A stretch of 64,000 bases of DNA from CAZNUM01 sp964539305 (GCA_964539305.1 CAZIIM010000001.1:62001-126000); one strand, 5' to 3'; shown: positions 45,205 to 54,643, counted from the stretch's first letter. Numbers and translations: made by a program. Notes: generated from the sequence alone by a model not told the origin.

Positions 45205-46197
45205 TCAGGTAAGCTTCAGATTGGGAATAATCGGGAAGTCTGGTTCCGAAGACTTGCCCCGATTAAAGTACAATTCTCCCAGGTAAGCGATCATAGCACC
45301 GTTATCGGTACAATATTGAATCTCAGGGTAGTAAATATTCACATCAGGGAGAGATTGGTTCACCTTTTTTCGCAGTTCCTGATTAGCAGCCACACCTCCG
45401 GCAATTACGCCCGTTCCGACGCCTGTAAGACAGCAGGCCTCTTTCAACTTGAATACCAGAATATCCAGAATTGCTCCCTGGTAACTGGCTGCAATATCTT
45501 CCAGAGGCAACGGTTTTTCTGCTGATGTCTGGGCCTCCATGAAATACAGCAGGGAGGTTTTCAGCCCACTGAAACTGAATTCCAGATTCCCCGGTTTCAT
45601 AAAGGAACGGGGGAAATCAACGGCGGTTGAATTTCCATTTCGCGCCAAGGATTCAATTTTAGGACCACCGGGATAGCCCAACCCCAGAATCCGGGCCCCT
45701 TTATCAAAAGCTTCACCGGCAGCATCGTCCCGGGTCGTCCCCAATAAAGTATATTGCCCCAGATCTTTAACGTGCCAAAGTTGGGTATGGCCCCCTGAAA
45801 CCAATAGACAGACAAAAGGAAATTCTAAATCCGGTTCAGCCAGGAAATTGGCAAATATGTGAGCTTCCAAATGGTTTATGGCTATCAATTTACATTCCAG
45901 GGCCATGGCTAGGCCCTTGGCAAAACAAACGCCTGTTAACAGGGTCCCAGCCAGTCCCGGACCATGGGTAACGGCGATGCCGTGAATATCTTTTAATTCA
46001 AGCTGAGCCTCTTGCAAGGCGGCAGCCACCAAGTAATTTAATCGCTGCTCATGCTCCCGGGAGGCCAGTTCAGGGACAACACCACCATACTGCTGGTGGA
46101 TTGTCTGGGTATTAATCTGATTGGAAAGAATGGCACCGTCCCTGCAAATGGCAACACCGGTATCGTCACAGGAAGTTTCAATGCCTAGTACAATCAA
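45205..46197 (-). CDS. tsaD: tRNA N6-adenosine threonylcarbamoyltransferase
   Basis: Transfers threonylcarbamoyl to A37 of ANN-decoding tRNAs. It opens GIETSCDDTGVAI, then HQQYGGVVPELASREHEQ, the iron-binding HLEAHIF and VSGGHTQLWHV, and ends with YCTDNGAMIAYLG. Length 330. The start codon is TTG (46197), overlapping the stop of the upstream YbbR gene. Confidence 0.96.
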   Translation of the reverse strand: MIVLGIETSCDDTGVAICRDGAILSNQINTQTIHQQYGGVVPELASREHEQRLNYLVAAALQEAQLELKDIHGIAVTHGPGLAGTLLTGVCFAKGLAMALECKLIAINHLEAHIFANFLAEPDLEFPFVCLLVSGGHTQLWHVKDLGQYTLLGTTRDDAAGEAFDKGARILGLGYPGGPKIESLARNGNSTAVDFPRSFMKPGNLEFSFSGLKTSLLYFMEAQTSAEKPLPLEDIAASYQGAILDILVFKLKEACCLTGVGTGVIAGGVAANQELRKKVNQSLPDVNIYYPEIQYCTDNGAMIAYLGELYFNRGKSSEPDFPIIPNLKLT

Positions 46198-47189
46198 CCG
46201 ACTCTCTTCGTGACTACTAATTCGACATTTTTTGGCGAAAGATCCATCCAGTCCAAAACATCCGGTGGGACCTGGACCTGAACATTGTAAAACTGCTGGC
46301 GTGGGTTCCAGTCATTAAAGTCGACACTGATTGTAATATCTTCGGGTCGAAGGGCTGCAATAAAATCCACTCCGCCGGTGACCGTAAGCGATACGGTCTG
46401 GGGACTGACAAAGGCCTGCAAATCACTCCTGGGATGGAGAATTTGTACCGGGATTTCACTGATAATCCGTTCACTGATGGCCTGAACGCTCTGGTCGTAG
46501 GTAACAGTCGGCGGCGTATATTCCACCAGCTGGCCTTTCAAGACCTTTAAGCGCAGCACCCGGTGAACATCCATTTCCGCATTAAGGACCGTATCCGGTT
46601 CAGTCCAGACTTCAGATACCTGTTCCACGATATCCCGGGACCCGGCAATAATGACCGATAAGGGTTCCAGAACCGGATCGCCTACCAAAACAAATCCCGG
46701 GGCCGGTTCCAACACGATATCCGGGCGCACCGGCACAATCTTTTCCTTGTACACATCCAGACTGATATGGACAGAGTCGGGATAAATAACCTCCACATAC
46801 TGAACATCAAATGAACTGGGAATGACGACTTTCTGGGGATAGCGTTCGAAATAGTCGTTCAGAATAAAATCGTATTCTTCCGAGATCCGTTCCAGGTCCA
46901 GTACCAGTTTAAAGTCCGACATGAAATTCTTCATCAGGAAGGTTTTAAACAGGGCCCTGCCGGTTCCCTTTAATCGCACCTGGGCCGCGGCCGGGACTTC
47001 TTCTTTCAGGGCTTTCTGGGCGGGGAGATTGCGGCCTTCAATCGGCATGGACATGACAACGGAATATTCATTTTCACTGACCACGAAAAACCACAATAAA
47101 ATGGCCAGGGCCACAGACCCCATTCGCAACCCCAGGTTTTGCCAAGGGGAGATTGATTTTGAACGCTCCTGTTTACGGCCTTTCCGCAT
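46194..47189 (-). CDS. YbbR-domain protein (CdaR-like)
   Basis: A 331-residue protein with one N-terminal transmembrane helix (about 24-42, VALAILLWFFVVSENEY) followed by extracytoplasmic YbbR repeats. In Firmicutes such proteins (CdaR) regulate the diadenylate cyclase CdaA encoded beside them. No cyclase gene is adjacent here; the neighbours are rpsA and tsaD. The assignment rests on N-terminal topology and repeat pattern (VRPDIVLEPAPGFVLVGDPVLEP), so the family call is moderately secure and the role unknown. Confidence 0.78.
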   Translation of the reverse strand: MRKGRKQERSKSISPWQNLGLRMGSVALAILLWFFVVSENEYSVVMSMPIEGRNLPAQKALKEEVPAAAQVRLKGTGRALFKTFLMKNFMSDFKLVLDLERISEEYDFILNDYFERYPQKVVIPSSFDVQYVEVIYPDSVHISLDVYKEKIVPVRPDIVLEPAPGFVLVGDPVLEPLSVIIAGSRDIVEQVSEVWTEPDTVLNAEMDVHRVLRLKVLKGQLVEYTPPTVTYDQSVQAISERIISEIPVQILHPRSDLQAFVSPQTVSLTVTGGVDFIAALRPEDITISVDFNDWNPRQQFYNVQVQVPPDVLDWMDLSPKNVELVVTKRVG

Positions 47190-47216
47190 GGATTCCTTTC
47201 AGCGGGAGGCAGAGGT

Positions 47217-49127
47217 CTATTCGGCTGCCTCCTCCGGCGATTCCGATTCCGGTGCATTTTCCGGAATTTCGATTTTCTCTGCAGCGGGAGCTTCCTGGTT
47301 CGCCAAGTATTCCTGAACCTCATCCTTCGGGCCGGCAGTGTGCTTCCCCAGTTCCTCCATGTAGAGAATGACCTTCTTTTCCTCCGGTTTAACTTCCATG
47401 ACCACTGCGGTCAATTTCTGGCCCGGTTTAAACTTGGATATTAAGGCTTTCCGCTGGCGCTTGGTCTGTTTGGTTAGGGGAACGATTCCTTCAACTTCCA
47501 TCTCCAACTGTAAGATGATGCCTTTATCCAGAACGCGAATTAATTCACCTTCCACTTCTTTCCCAGTCTCAAAATGTTCAATAATCTTGGGCCAGGGGTC
47601 CTCCTCCACTTGCTTCAGCCCCAGGGCAATCCGACGGCTTTCCCGGGAGACTTCCAGTACCCGGACTTCCACTTCCTGCCCCTTCTCAATCACTTCCCGT
47701 GGATGCCGAACCACCTTGGTCCAGGAAAGATCCGAAACATGGATCAGACCATCGATGCCCTCTTCCAGTTCCACAAAGGCACCAAATTGGGTCAGATTGA
47801 TTACCTTACCTTTTACTACGGTCCCAACCATGTATTTGTCTTCAATTTCATCCCAGGGATCCGGTTGAAGTTGTTTGGCTCCCAGGCTGATTTTCCGTTC
47901 CTCTGCATCGATCGATAAGACCACCGCCTCCACTTCATCGCCCAGATTGTAGATTTCGGAGGGATTTTTAACGTGGTGCGTCCAGGACATTTCCGAAACA
48001 TGGATTAAGCCCTCCACACCCGGTTCAATTTCCACAAAAGCACCGTAATTGGTCATGCTGACCACTTTCCCCTTAATCTTGGTACCTTCGGGATATTTAT
48101 CCTGGACGTGCTCCCAGGGATGGGGCGTTAATTGTTTCAGTCCAAGGGAAACGCGCTTTTTTTCCTCATCGAAATCAATGATTTTTACCGTAAGCGTTTC
48201 ATCCATCTGTACCACTTCCGAAGGATGATTCACGCGTCCCCAGGAAAGATCAGTAATGTGGAGTAAACCGTCAATACCACCCAGGTCAATGAAGACACCA
48301 AAATCGGTGATATTTTTTACCCGGCCTTCCACCACCTTACCCACTTCCAATTCCTTGAAGAGGGATTCCCGTTGTTCCGCCAGGCTCTCTTCCAGAATGG
48401 CTTTGTGAGAGACGACAATATTTTTCCGGAATTCATTCAATTTGACGATCCGGAATTCCATATCCTGATCGACGTATTGATCAAAATTCTGAACGGGGCG
48501 AACATCGATCTGGGATCCTGGTAAAAAGGCCTGGACACCTCCCAGGTCTACCACCATGCCACCCTTAATCCGACGCTGAATATGGCCGGTCAGGTTGGTC
48601 CCCTGTTCATAAATTTCCCGTAATTCGCGCCACCGTCGGAGAAAATCAGCTTTTTCTTTCGAAAGAACCGTTTTCCCGCTTTCGTCTTCAATATATTCCA
48701 GATATACATCCAGTTTATCCCCCACTTTCGGGAGGGCGTCCTCCGGGAATTCATCCCGGTCAATAATCCCTTCCGATTTGAATCCAATATCGATTAATAC
48801 ATCTTTATCATTGATCCCAATCACGCGACCGGTTACAATCTGATGTTCTGAAATATCGGAAAAAGTGGATAAATACTTCTCCACTTCCTTTTCACTCAGT
48901 TCCTCTTGATCTTCCGAATCCAGCAGCTCTTTTTTACTTACAGTGCGGATATCGCTGAATAATTCCGAAGAAAGATAATCCAAATTTTGTTTGGCTGTTT
49001 CAGCCGGTGCTTCAGTAGCGGTAGAGGTTGTTGATGCTGACCCCTCTGGAGCTTCAGCACTGACAGCCGCAGTGGCTTCTACGTCTGCCTGTTCAACAAC
49101 GGGTTCCTGTTGTTTTGTTTCACCCAT
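47217..49127 (-). CDS. rpsA: 30S ribosomal protein S1, six S1 domains
   Basis: Binds mRNA at the 30S platform to support initiation. Six S1 repeats at approximately 94-160, 177-245, 262-332, 347-418, 434-505 and 520-590; repeats 3-5 are the best conserved (DFGVFIDLGGIDGLLHITDL and similar). Residues 1-90 are an acidic, Ala/Glu/Thr-rich extension absent from E. coli S1 but common in the FCB group. It follows cmk by 7 bp, the widespread cmk-rpsA pairing. Confidence 0.96.
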   Translation of the reverse strand: MGETKQQEPVVEQADVEATAAVSAEAPEGSASTTSTATEAPAETAKQNLDYLSSELFSDIRTVSKKELLDSEDQEELSEKEVEKYLSTFSDISEHQIVTGRVIGINDKDVLIDIGFKSEGIIDRDEFPEDALPKVGDKLDVYLEYIEDESGKTVLSKEKADFLRRWRELREIYEQGTNLTGHIQRRIKGGMVVDLGGVQAFLPGSQIDVRPVQNFDQYVDQDMEFRIVKLNEFRKNIVVSHKAILEESLAEQRESLFKELEVGKVVEGRVKNITDFGVFIDLGGIDGLLHITDLSWGRVNHPSEVVQMDETLTVKIIDFDEEKKRVSLGLKQLTPHPWEHVQDKYPEGTKIKGKVVSMTNYGAFVEIEPGVEGLIHVSEMSWTHHVKNPSEIYNLGDEVEAVVLSIDAEERKISLGAKQLQPDPWDEIEDKYMVGTVVKGKVINLTQFGAFVELEEGIDGLIHVSDLSWTKVVRHPREVIEKGQEVEVRVLEVSRESRRIALGLKQVEEDPWPKIIEHFETGKEVEGELIRVLDKGIILQLEMEVEGIVPLTKQTKRQRKALISKFKPGQKLTAVVMEVKPEEKKVILYMEELGKHTAGPKDEVQEYLANQEAPAAEKIEIPENAPESESPEEAAE

Positions 49128-49134
49128 GGTTTAT

Positions 49135-49803
49135 TTATTTTCCTTTGTTACGTTGGTTCACCAGGTTGACCACAAAGTCCACCTGTTCTTTAATGGTACG
49201 ATTGGTTGTATCCAACTCAATCGCATCCTCTGCTTTCCGGAGCGGCGAAAATTCCCGGGTGGAATCTCGCTGATCCCGGCGTTTCAAGTCTTCAATGAGC
49301 GTATCCAGAGAATGTTCTTCTCCCAGACGCTGTAAATCTTTCTGGCGGCGTTCCGCCCTGGTCCGATAGTCGGCCTTCACAAAAAATTTGAATTCTGCAT
49401 CGGGGAATACGACGGTTCCAATATCCCGACCTTCCACCACACAATCACTTTCAGATCCAATCGTACGCTGGATTTTAACCATCGCCTCCCGGACAACCGG
49501 AAGCGCGCTAACAGCAGATACGTTTTCGGTGACGTTGCCCGATCGTATCAGCTTGCTCACATCCTGGCCATTCATCAATAAATGCTGTCCACCATTCCGT
49601 TTGACAAACCGTAATTCCAACCGATCCAACAGCGAAGTAATGGAAGCTTCATCCTCCAGCGGAATCTTTTCCTGAATCACGGCCAGGGTAACCGCCCGAT
49701 ACATGGCCCCCGTATCCAGATACGTAAAACCTAATCGTTCCGCCACCAGTTTGGCTGTGGTACTTTTTCCAGAGGCAGCGGGTCCGTCGATCGCGACAAT
49801 CAT
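49135..49803 (-). CDS. cmk: cytidylate kinase
   Basis: Phosphorylates CMP and dCMP. P-loop GPAASGKS at 7-14, then LDTGAMYRAVTLA and the CMP-site text GRDIGTVVFPDAEFKFF. Length 222 is standard. The 137 bp upstream, AT-rich, must hold the cmk-rpsA promoter, as the preceding gene (rluB) ends at 49941 reading away in the same direction. Confidence 0.95.
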   Translation of the reverse strand: MIVAIDGPAASGKSTTAKLVAERLGFTYLDTGAMYRAVTLAVIQEKIPLEDEASITSLLDRLELRFVKRNGGQHLLMNGQDVSKLIRSGNVTENVSAVSALPVVREAMVKIQRTIGSESDCVVEGRDIGTVVFPDAEFKFFVKADYRTRAERRQKDLQRLGEEHSLDTLIEDLKRRDQRDSTREFSPLRKAEDAIELDTTNRTIKEQVDFVVNLVNQRNKGK

Positions 49804-49940
49804 TCTTTTACACTCTCAATAAGCCGACGAATTTAAATTGCCCTATTCTGAATACCAATTAATACAATTCATGAAAATAGTCACTTCTTTCGAAGCAATC
49901 TGGCCGGAAAAAGAACCGTAAAACCTGTGATTTTCTTTCC

Positions 49941-50648
49941 TCATTTGACAGCCTGTTCCAGCTGTTGCAGTTCCCGATCCGATAATTCCCGCCATTGCCC
50001 CTCCGGTAAATTTCCCAATTGAATGGGACCAAATTGAATTCGTTTCAAGCTGAACAAGTCCCGTTTCATCCGATACATCAGGCGCCGGACCTCCCGTTTT
50101 TTACCGTGATCCAATTCCAAATGCACTGTGGTCCGCTTTTTGATGGTTTTCTGATCCAGAACATTTCCCTTGCCCCACTCCTTTTGCCCGATGTACACCC
50201 CTTTGGCCAGACGTTTCAGTTCCCAGGAACGGAAAGGTCGATCAATCACCACTTCGTACACCCGGGGAATTCGATGACGGGGATGCAGTAATCGATTAGC
50301 CAGTTCACCATCATCGCTGAGCAGAAGTAAACCGGTGGTATCCTTATCGAGCCGTCCAATGGGAAACAAACGCCTGTTGCTTGGGAAATAATCCAATACC
50401 GTTTTACGGTTCTGGGGATCCTGTGCCGTCGTAATGACACCGGCAGGTTTGTGAAAGGCTAAAACAGTACGACCGGATTTCAAGGTCAGTTTTCGGCCAT
50501 CATATTCCACCTGGTCTTCCGGCTGAACCTGGTAGGCGGGATTGGTTTCCAGGATGCCATTCACCACTACCATCCCCTCCTGAATCAGTCGATCGGCTTT
50601 CCGGCGGGAAGCGATCCCAGCCTGGGCTAAATATTTATTTAAACGCAT
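49941..50648 (-). CDS. rluB: 23S rRNA pseudouridine synthase, RluB/RsuA type
   Basis: Isomerises a specific uridine of 23S (or 16S) rRNA. N-terminal S4 domain (MRLNKYLAQAGIASRRKADR), then the catalytic aspartate in GRLDKDTTGLLLLSDDGELA and the C-terminal KREVRRLMYRM. I use ATG 50648 (235 residues), 14 bp inside scpB. scpA-scpB-rluB is a widely conserved order. Confidence 0.92.
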   Translation of the reverse strand: MRLNKYLAQAGIASRRKADRLIQEGMVVVNGILETNPAYQVQPEDQVEYDGRKLTLKSGRTVLAFHKPAGVITTAQDPQNRKTVLDYFPSNRRLFPIGRLDKDTTGLLLLSDDGELANRLLHPRHRIPRVYEVVIDRPFRSWELKRLAKGVYIGQKEWGKGNVLDQKTIKKRTTVHLELDHGKKREVRRLMYRMKRDLFSLKRIQFGPIQLGNLPEGQWRELSDRELQQLEQAVK

Positions 50649-51201
50649 CAATCTGGGGACTGGCCGATGTCCCATCCGTCACTAATTCAGAAATCTCCTT
50701 CAATTTAGGTAAATCCGATATATCACTCAGACCGAAACCGCGGAGAAACTCCTCGGTGGTGGCATACAATAACGGTCGACCAGGGCCTTCCCCTCGCCCC
50801 TTGATTTTAATTAACGATTTAGACAGTAATGTTTTTAATACACCGGTGGAATCCACCCCCCGGATGGATTCAATCCCGAACCGACTGATGGGCTGGCGGT
50901 AAGCTATAATGGCCAAAGTTTCCAGTGCAGCCTGGGAGAGTTGCAATTGCCCGGAACGATTCAGTAGTCGGCGGATAAAGACATCATACTGTTTTTTCGT
51001 CTGGAGCTGATAACCGCCGGCTACCGCCACAATTTCAAAAGCCTGTTCCTGGCGGTGGTACTTTTCGGACAGACGATCAATCGCCGCCTTTAAATCCGGT
51101 GTCATGCCGTCAAAAACCAGATTGACCTGCTTTTGGGTCAAAGGTTCAGGACTCACAAATAACAATGCCTCAATAATCAGGTCAATTTCGGCGGTCTGCA
51201 T
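50635..51201 (-). CDS. scpB: segregation and condensation protein B
   Basis: Kleisin-associated winged-helix protein of the SMC-ScpAB complex that compacts and separates chromosomes. The text EALLFVSPEPLTQKQVNLVF, LSQAALETLAIIAYRQPISR and GRGEGPGRPLLYATTEEFL is diagnostic. Length 188. It is 3 bp after scpA. Confidence 0.95.
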   Translation of the reverse strand: MQTAEIDLIIEALLFVSPEPLTQKQVNLVFDGMTPDLKAAIDRLSEKYHRQEQAFEIVAVAGGYQLQTKKQYDVFIRRLLNRSGQLQLSQAALETLAIIAYRQPISRFGIESIRGVDSTGVLKTLLSKSLIKIKGRGEGPGRPLLYATTEEFLRGFGLSDISDLPKLKEISELVTDGTSASPQIDAFK

Positions 51202-51204
51202 GAC

Positions 51205-51924
51205 TTAATTCAGGTCCAGTCGGCGAAGTTCAAGGTCATCAAACAAGTCATTCTGGGATACCTGGACCTGCTGCAGCCGCACCAGCTCCAGAATGGCTAA
51301 AAAAGTGACAATAATTTCCAGCTTGCTGCGGCACTGCTGGACCAGTTTCTTAAAGGACACTTTTCCTTTCGAATCGAAGGATTTGTAAATCATAATTTTC
51401 TGGTCTTCCAGCCGGATGGGTTCCGGATGTAAATCAAAGGAAGTAATCACAGGTCGGCGGTCCAGGACATCTTTGAAATAGCGAGCCAGATCAAACAGGG
51501 TAACTTTATTCAGATATACTTCCGGGTCATCACCTGCAAAGTCGGATCCCAAATCCAGGGTTCGGGTGAAATGGTAGCTCTGAGCTTCTACCAGTTCTTC
51601 CAGGTGACCCGCCGCCTCCTTGAACCGTTGGTACTCCAATAATTGTTGAACCAGTTCCGTCCGGGGATCAATTGGTTGACCCTCCTCGTCCAGCTCCGGC
51701 CGAGGTAACAGCATCCGGGACTTGATCCGCATAAGGGTTGCTGTCATTAATATGAATTCCCCTGCCACACCAATATTCAGGGATTCCATGGTTTCCAATG
51801 CTTCCAGGTACTCAGCTGTAATCCGGGCTATGGGAATATCATAGATGTCAATTTCATCTCTGCGGATAAAATACAGTAATAGATCCAGCGGCCCTTGAAA
51901 CTGATCCAGGTGAACGCGGTACAT
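51205..51924 (-). CDS. scpA: segregation and condensation protein A
   Basis: Kleisin subunit bridging SMC heads. The N-terminus FQGPLDLLLYFIRRDEIDIYD is the family signature, with LMRIKSRMLLPRPE in the linker and a winged-helix C-terminus (FLAILELVRLQQVQVSQ). Length 239. It follows trpS directly (1 bp gap). Confidence 0.95.
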   Translation of the reverse strand: MYRVHLDQFQGPLDLLLYFIRRDEIDIYDIPIARITAEYLEALETMESLNIGVAGEFILMTATLMRIKSRMLLPRPELDEEGQPIDPRTELVQQLLEYQRFKEAAGHLEELVEAQSYHFTRTLDLGSDFAGDDPEVYLNKVTLFDLARYFKDVLDRRPVITSFDLHPEPIRLEDQKIMIYKSFDSKGKVSFKKLVQQCRSKLEIIVTFLAILELVRLQQVQVSQNDLFDDLELRRLDLN

Positions 51925-51925
51925 T

Positions 51926-52897
51926 CTACCGCCAGTAAACGAGACCTGTGGCCTCGCGGGCCTTGTTCAAATACTGTTCTGCCACGGTAGCGGCTTTCTC
52001 GGCACCCATTTTTAGAATGTGAACTAAATGGGAACGATCCTGCTTTAGCGCCGCCCGTCGTTCCCGGTGGGGCCGGAAATAGTCCCAAATCCGTTCAAAG
52101 AGTTCCTGTTTTACTTCACCGTACTTTAAACCGGGGGCATCAAATCGATCCGCTAATTCCTGTTTTTCTTCTGGATTCAGAAAAAGACTGTATAACTGAA
52201 AGAGGGCTGAATTCTTGTCCTTGGGTTTCTCCACCGGTGTGGAATCGGTCACAATGGACATGACCCGCTTCCGTAACACTTTTTCCTCATCAAAAATGGG
52301 GATGGTATTGCCGTAGGATTTGCTCATTTTCTGTCCATCAATCCCCGGGACCAACTGGCTATCCGGTTGAATATCCGCCTCGGGCACCACAAAAGTTTCT
52401 CCGAAGACACGATTAAACCGGATGGCTATGTCTCGGGTCATTTCTAAATGCTGTTTCTGGTCCTTGCCAATGGGGACCACTTCACCCCCGAATAATAAAA
52501 TATCCGCCGCCATCAGGACCGGGTAAGAGAACAAACCCATATTCGGGGACAAGCCTTTGGCCAGTTTATCTTTATAGGAGGTAGATCGCTCCAATAAACC
52601 TACCGAAGTGACATTGGTAAGGATCCAGGTAAGCTCCGTAACCTGGGGAACATCGCTCTGGACCCAGAACGTGGCCTTTTCAGGATCCAAACCCAGAGCC
52701 AGAAAATCCAGAACCGCTTCCAATGTATTGGTCTCCAGTGTTCTACGATCCTGAATCGAAGTCAGAGCATGGTAATTGACAATAAAGCAGAATAGGTCAT
52801 TTTCTTCCTGGTACTGGATCATTCGGGACATCATACCGAAATAATTTCCCAGGTGCAACTGACCGGAGGGCTGAATCCCGCTTAATACTCGTTTCAT
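51926..52897 (-). CDS. trpS: tryptophanyl-tRNA synthetase
   Basis: Class I synthetase for tRNA-Trp. The HIGH-equivalent is HLGN in IQPSGQLHLGNYFGM, and the KMSKS motif is complete (DGQKMSKSYGNTI). Length 323 is normal. The start overlaps the HNH gene stop in ATGA form. Confidence 0.96.
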   Translation of the reverse strand: MKRVLSGIQPSGQLHLGNYFGMMSRMIQYQEENDLFCFIVNYHALTSIQDRRTLETNTLEAVLDFLALGLDPEKATFWVQSDVPQVTELTWILTNVTSVGLLERSTSYKDKLAKGLSPNMGLFSYPVLMAADILLFGGEVVPIGKDQKQHLEMTRDIAIRFNRVFGETFVVPEADIQPDSQLVPGIDGQKMSKSYGNTIPIFDEEKVLRKRVMSIVTDSTPVEKPKDKNSALFQLYSLFLNPEEKQELADRFDAPGLKYGEVKQELFERIWDYFRPHRERRAALKQDRSHLVHILKMGAEKAATVAEQYLNKAREATGLVYWR

Positions 52898-53454
52898 TGA
52901 TTTCCTTTCGCCTGGAAGGATTCCAGAAACAGGTACGGCCGCCAGGACCGTTGTTTTTCATTAATAAACTGTTGAAAATAGTGAATCCGGCTGGGTTTTT
53001 TGGGGATCCGAAGTAAATGCATTTTCACTTCTTCCGGCGTATGATTTCCCTTTTTGCGATTACAGCTCTGGCAGGCGGTCACCAGGTTATCCCAGGTATC
53101 CGTCCCACCCCGCTCCCGGGGGATGACGTGATCAATCGTCAGGGGTGCTGTTTTGCTGCCGCAGTACTGACACTGGTGATGATCCCGTAACAGAAGATTC
53201 TTCCGGCTCAAAACCACATCCAGACTATTATGTTTCACAAACCATTTTAACTTCACGATACTGGGCAAAGCCATGGACATGGAAGGGGCATGAACCTGTT
53301 CATCATAGGATTCGAGAATATCCACCTTTTCGGTGTAATACAGGCAAATAGCCCTCCGAGTGGAACAGATGTCCAATGGGGCGTAATTGTTATTCAGAAT
53401 CAAAACCGCCCGGTTTAAAACAGATCCATTTAGTGAAGGATGAAACATGGTCAT
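52894..53454 (-). CDS. HNH endonuclease family protein
   Basis: A 186-residue protein with a treble-clef HNH nuclease core: CQYCG, then LTIDHVIPRERGG (catalytic H) and NLVTACQSCNRKKG. The N-terminal half (VLILNNNYAPLDICSTRRAI) is typical of the widespread chromosomal HNH group of McrA type, which is conserved as a housekeeping gene. The substrate is unknown. It is not associated with a methyltransferase and sits in a translationally coupled run with trpS and an NlpC/P60 gene. Confidence 0.87.
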   Translation of the reverse strand: MTMFHPSLNGSVLNRAVLILNNNYAPLDICSTRRAICLYYTEKVDILESYDEQVHAPSMSMALPSIVKLKWFVKHNSLDVVLSRKNLLLRDHHQCQYCGSKTAPLTIDHVIPRERGGTDTWDNLVTACQSCNRKKGNHTPEEVKMHLLRIPKKPSRIHYFQQFINEKQRSWRPYLFLESFQAKGNQ

Positions 53455-54242
53455 GAATTTACAAAGGCATTTACCGTCACAGAATGCATATAAATGGATT
53501 TCAATCGTGGATTGAAATTCGGTTGATTTTCATCCAGAGATTCTTCCTGAACCCACCCCCGGGCGTGAATGAAGGATTTTGGTCCCGTGACAATCGCCAC
53601 ATGAGTCACGTCATTATGCTTCCCGAAAAAATGAAGATCGCCCATCCGGGTGGTGTTTTCATCAATTTGGTGATTTTTAAAATACTCGGCCTGGTCTTTT
53701 GCATCCCGGGGTAGAGCAATACCCACAGCCCTGAAAACCGTTTGGATTAGACCGGAGCAGTCGAAACCACTGGGCGTTTTTCCTCCCCAGAAATAGGGGC
53801 ATCCTAAAAAGCGGCGGGCCAGTTTTACCAGATTAATCCGGCTTGGTTTCCGACTCGATGCGCGGAATTTACCCCGGGCCCAGCCATGGGATCCGTCGGG
53901 CAGGGTTACGTACAGTTTCCCATCCAGTCGTTCCCCTTTTACGGCACTTCCAAAAGTCAGGTTTCGGTGGGCTTGGGTAAAACCAGGATTCAGATAAACG
54001 GTTCCATGCAAACCGTCAAAGGTCAGATTGGCAGGATAGGCTCCATCTCCCGATACACCGAAATTGGAGTGTACCCAACCTTCATATCCGTCCCACTGGT
54101 GGATCCGGTTCCACCGGTCCTTGGTTTCCAACCAGGTGCAGGATTCTCCCAGTAATGCCTGGGTGAGCACAGGGCTATTGAAATCGGGTTGGGCGTACAC
54201 ATTGGCAACCGAAACGTTGATTGTAAAATATTTCTTTTCCAT
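53451..54242 (-). CDS. NlpC/P60 peptidase with N-terminal SH3 domains
   Basis: A cell-wall peptide hydrolase with catalytic C162 (GFDCSGLIQ) and a histidine in DVTHVAIVTG, preceded by two bacterial SH3-like domains (about 8-62 and 75-128). The layout resembles gamma-D-glutamyl-L-diamino acid endopeptidases such as Bacillus YkfC. No signal peptide is visible (MEKKYFTINVSVANVYAQ), suggesting that it acts on imported muropeptides in the cytoplasm. The stop overlaps the HNH gene start, and it is divergent from the B12 riboswitch. Confidence 0.87.
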   Translation of the reverse strand: MEKKYFTINVSVANVYAQPDFNSPVLTQALLGESCTWLETKDRWNRIHQWDGYEGWVHSNFGVSGDGAYPANLTFDGLHGTVYLNPGFTQAHRNLTFGSAVKGERLDGKLYVTLPDGSHGWARGKFRASSRKPSRINLVKLARRFLGCPYFWGGKTPSGFDCSGLIQTVFRAVGIALPRDAKDQAEYFKNHQIDENTTRMGDLHFFGKHNDVTHVAIVTGPKSFIHARGWVQEESLDENQPNFNPRLKSIYMHSVTVNAFVNS

Positions 54243-54380
54243 TTTATTTCGAAAAATGAGACGGTGAATTTATCCCCCTTGTCTTCTGGGAAACAATGAA
54301 TAGATCAGAACCTGAATCTGAGAAAAATCGTTTTAACGGAGAACAATAATTTCATTCCAATCAAAATTATTCTAATTTCA
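54243..54380. other. upstream part of the 401-bp gene-free interval
   Basis: AT-rich spacer between the NlpC/P60 start and the riboswitch. It must contain divergent promoters, but I cannot assign convincing -35/-10 or Bacteroidota-type boxes. No open reading frame or repeat is evident. Confidence 0.5.
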
Positions 54381-54545
54381 GGCGTTCTTTTAAACCGTCT
54401 GTGGCAGGGAAGCCCGTGAAAACCGGGCACAGTTCCCGCTACTGTAAACGTGGAGGTCCTCCAAAGGCCATCGCCGGTATTCGTACCGGTGAGAAGGCGG
54501 GGGAAACCGTCGAAGCGTAAGTCAGGAGACCTGGGCAGGCGGCCA
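54381..54545 (+). promoter_or_regulatory. cobalamin (adenosylcobalamin-type) riboswitch
   Basis: Conserved core elements appear in the right order: AGGGAAGCCCGTGAA at 54406-54420, CCGGGCACAGTTCCCGC then TACTGTA ending at 54446, a variable hairpin with ACCGGTA-TTCG-TACCGGT, and the B12-box AAGTCAGGAGACCTG at 54519-54533. It stands in the leader of a BtuB-like receptor gene, the usual target. The ends are approximate. Confidence 0.95.
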
Positions 54546-54616
54546 ATCGACAGACTTTCGGGATAAAGGTCATGATACGAATATTTTCCTCCCCATATTT
54601 GTTCCAGACCCACTGC

Positions 54617-54636
54617 AATCCCTCTTGCCAGGGATT
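54617..54636 (+). promoter_or_regulatory. hairpin masking the btuB ribosome-binding site
   Basis: A perfect 7-bp stem, AATCCCT and AGGGATT, with loop CTTGCC. The 3' arm contains AGGGA, the best Shine-Dalgarno before the TTG at 54644 (about 9 nt away). There is no T-run, so it is more likely a translational than a transcriptional expression platform for the riboswitch. Confidence 0.65.
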
Positions 54637-54643
54637 ACTGTAG

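Noticed and set aside
52894..53454. HNH protein as part of a restriction or defence system
   Set aside because: It belongs to the common chromosomal McrA-like HNH group and is co-transcribed with trpS and a peptidase; no methyltransferase or defence gene is nearby.
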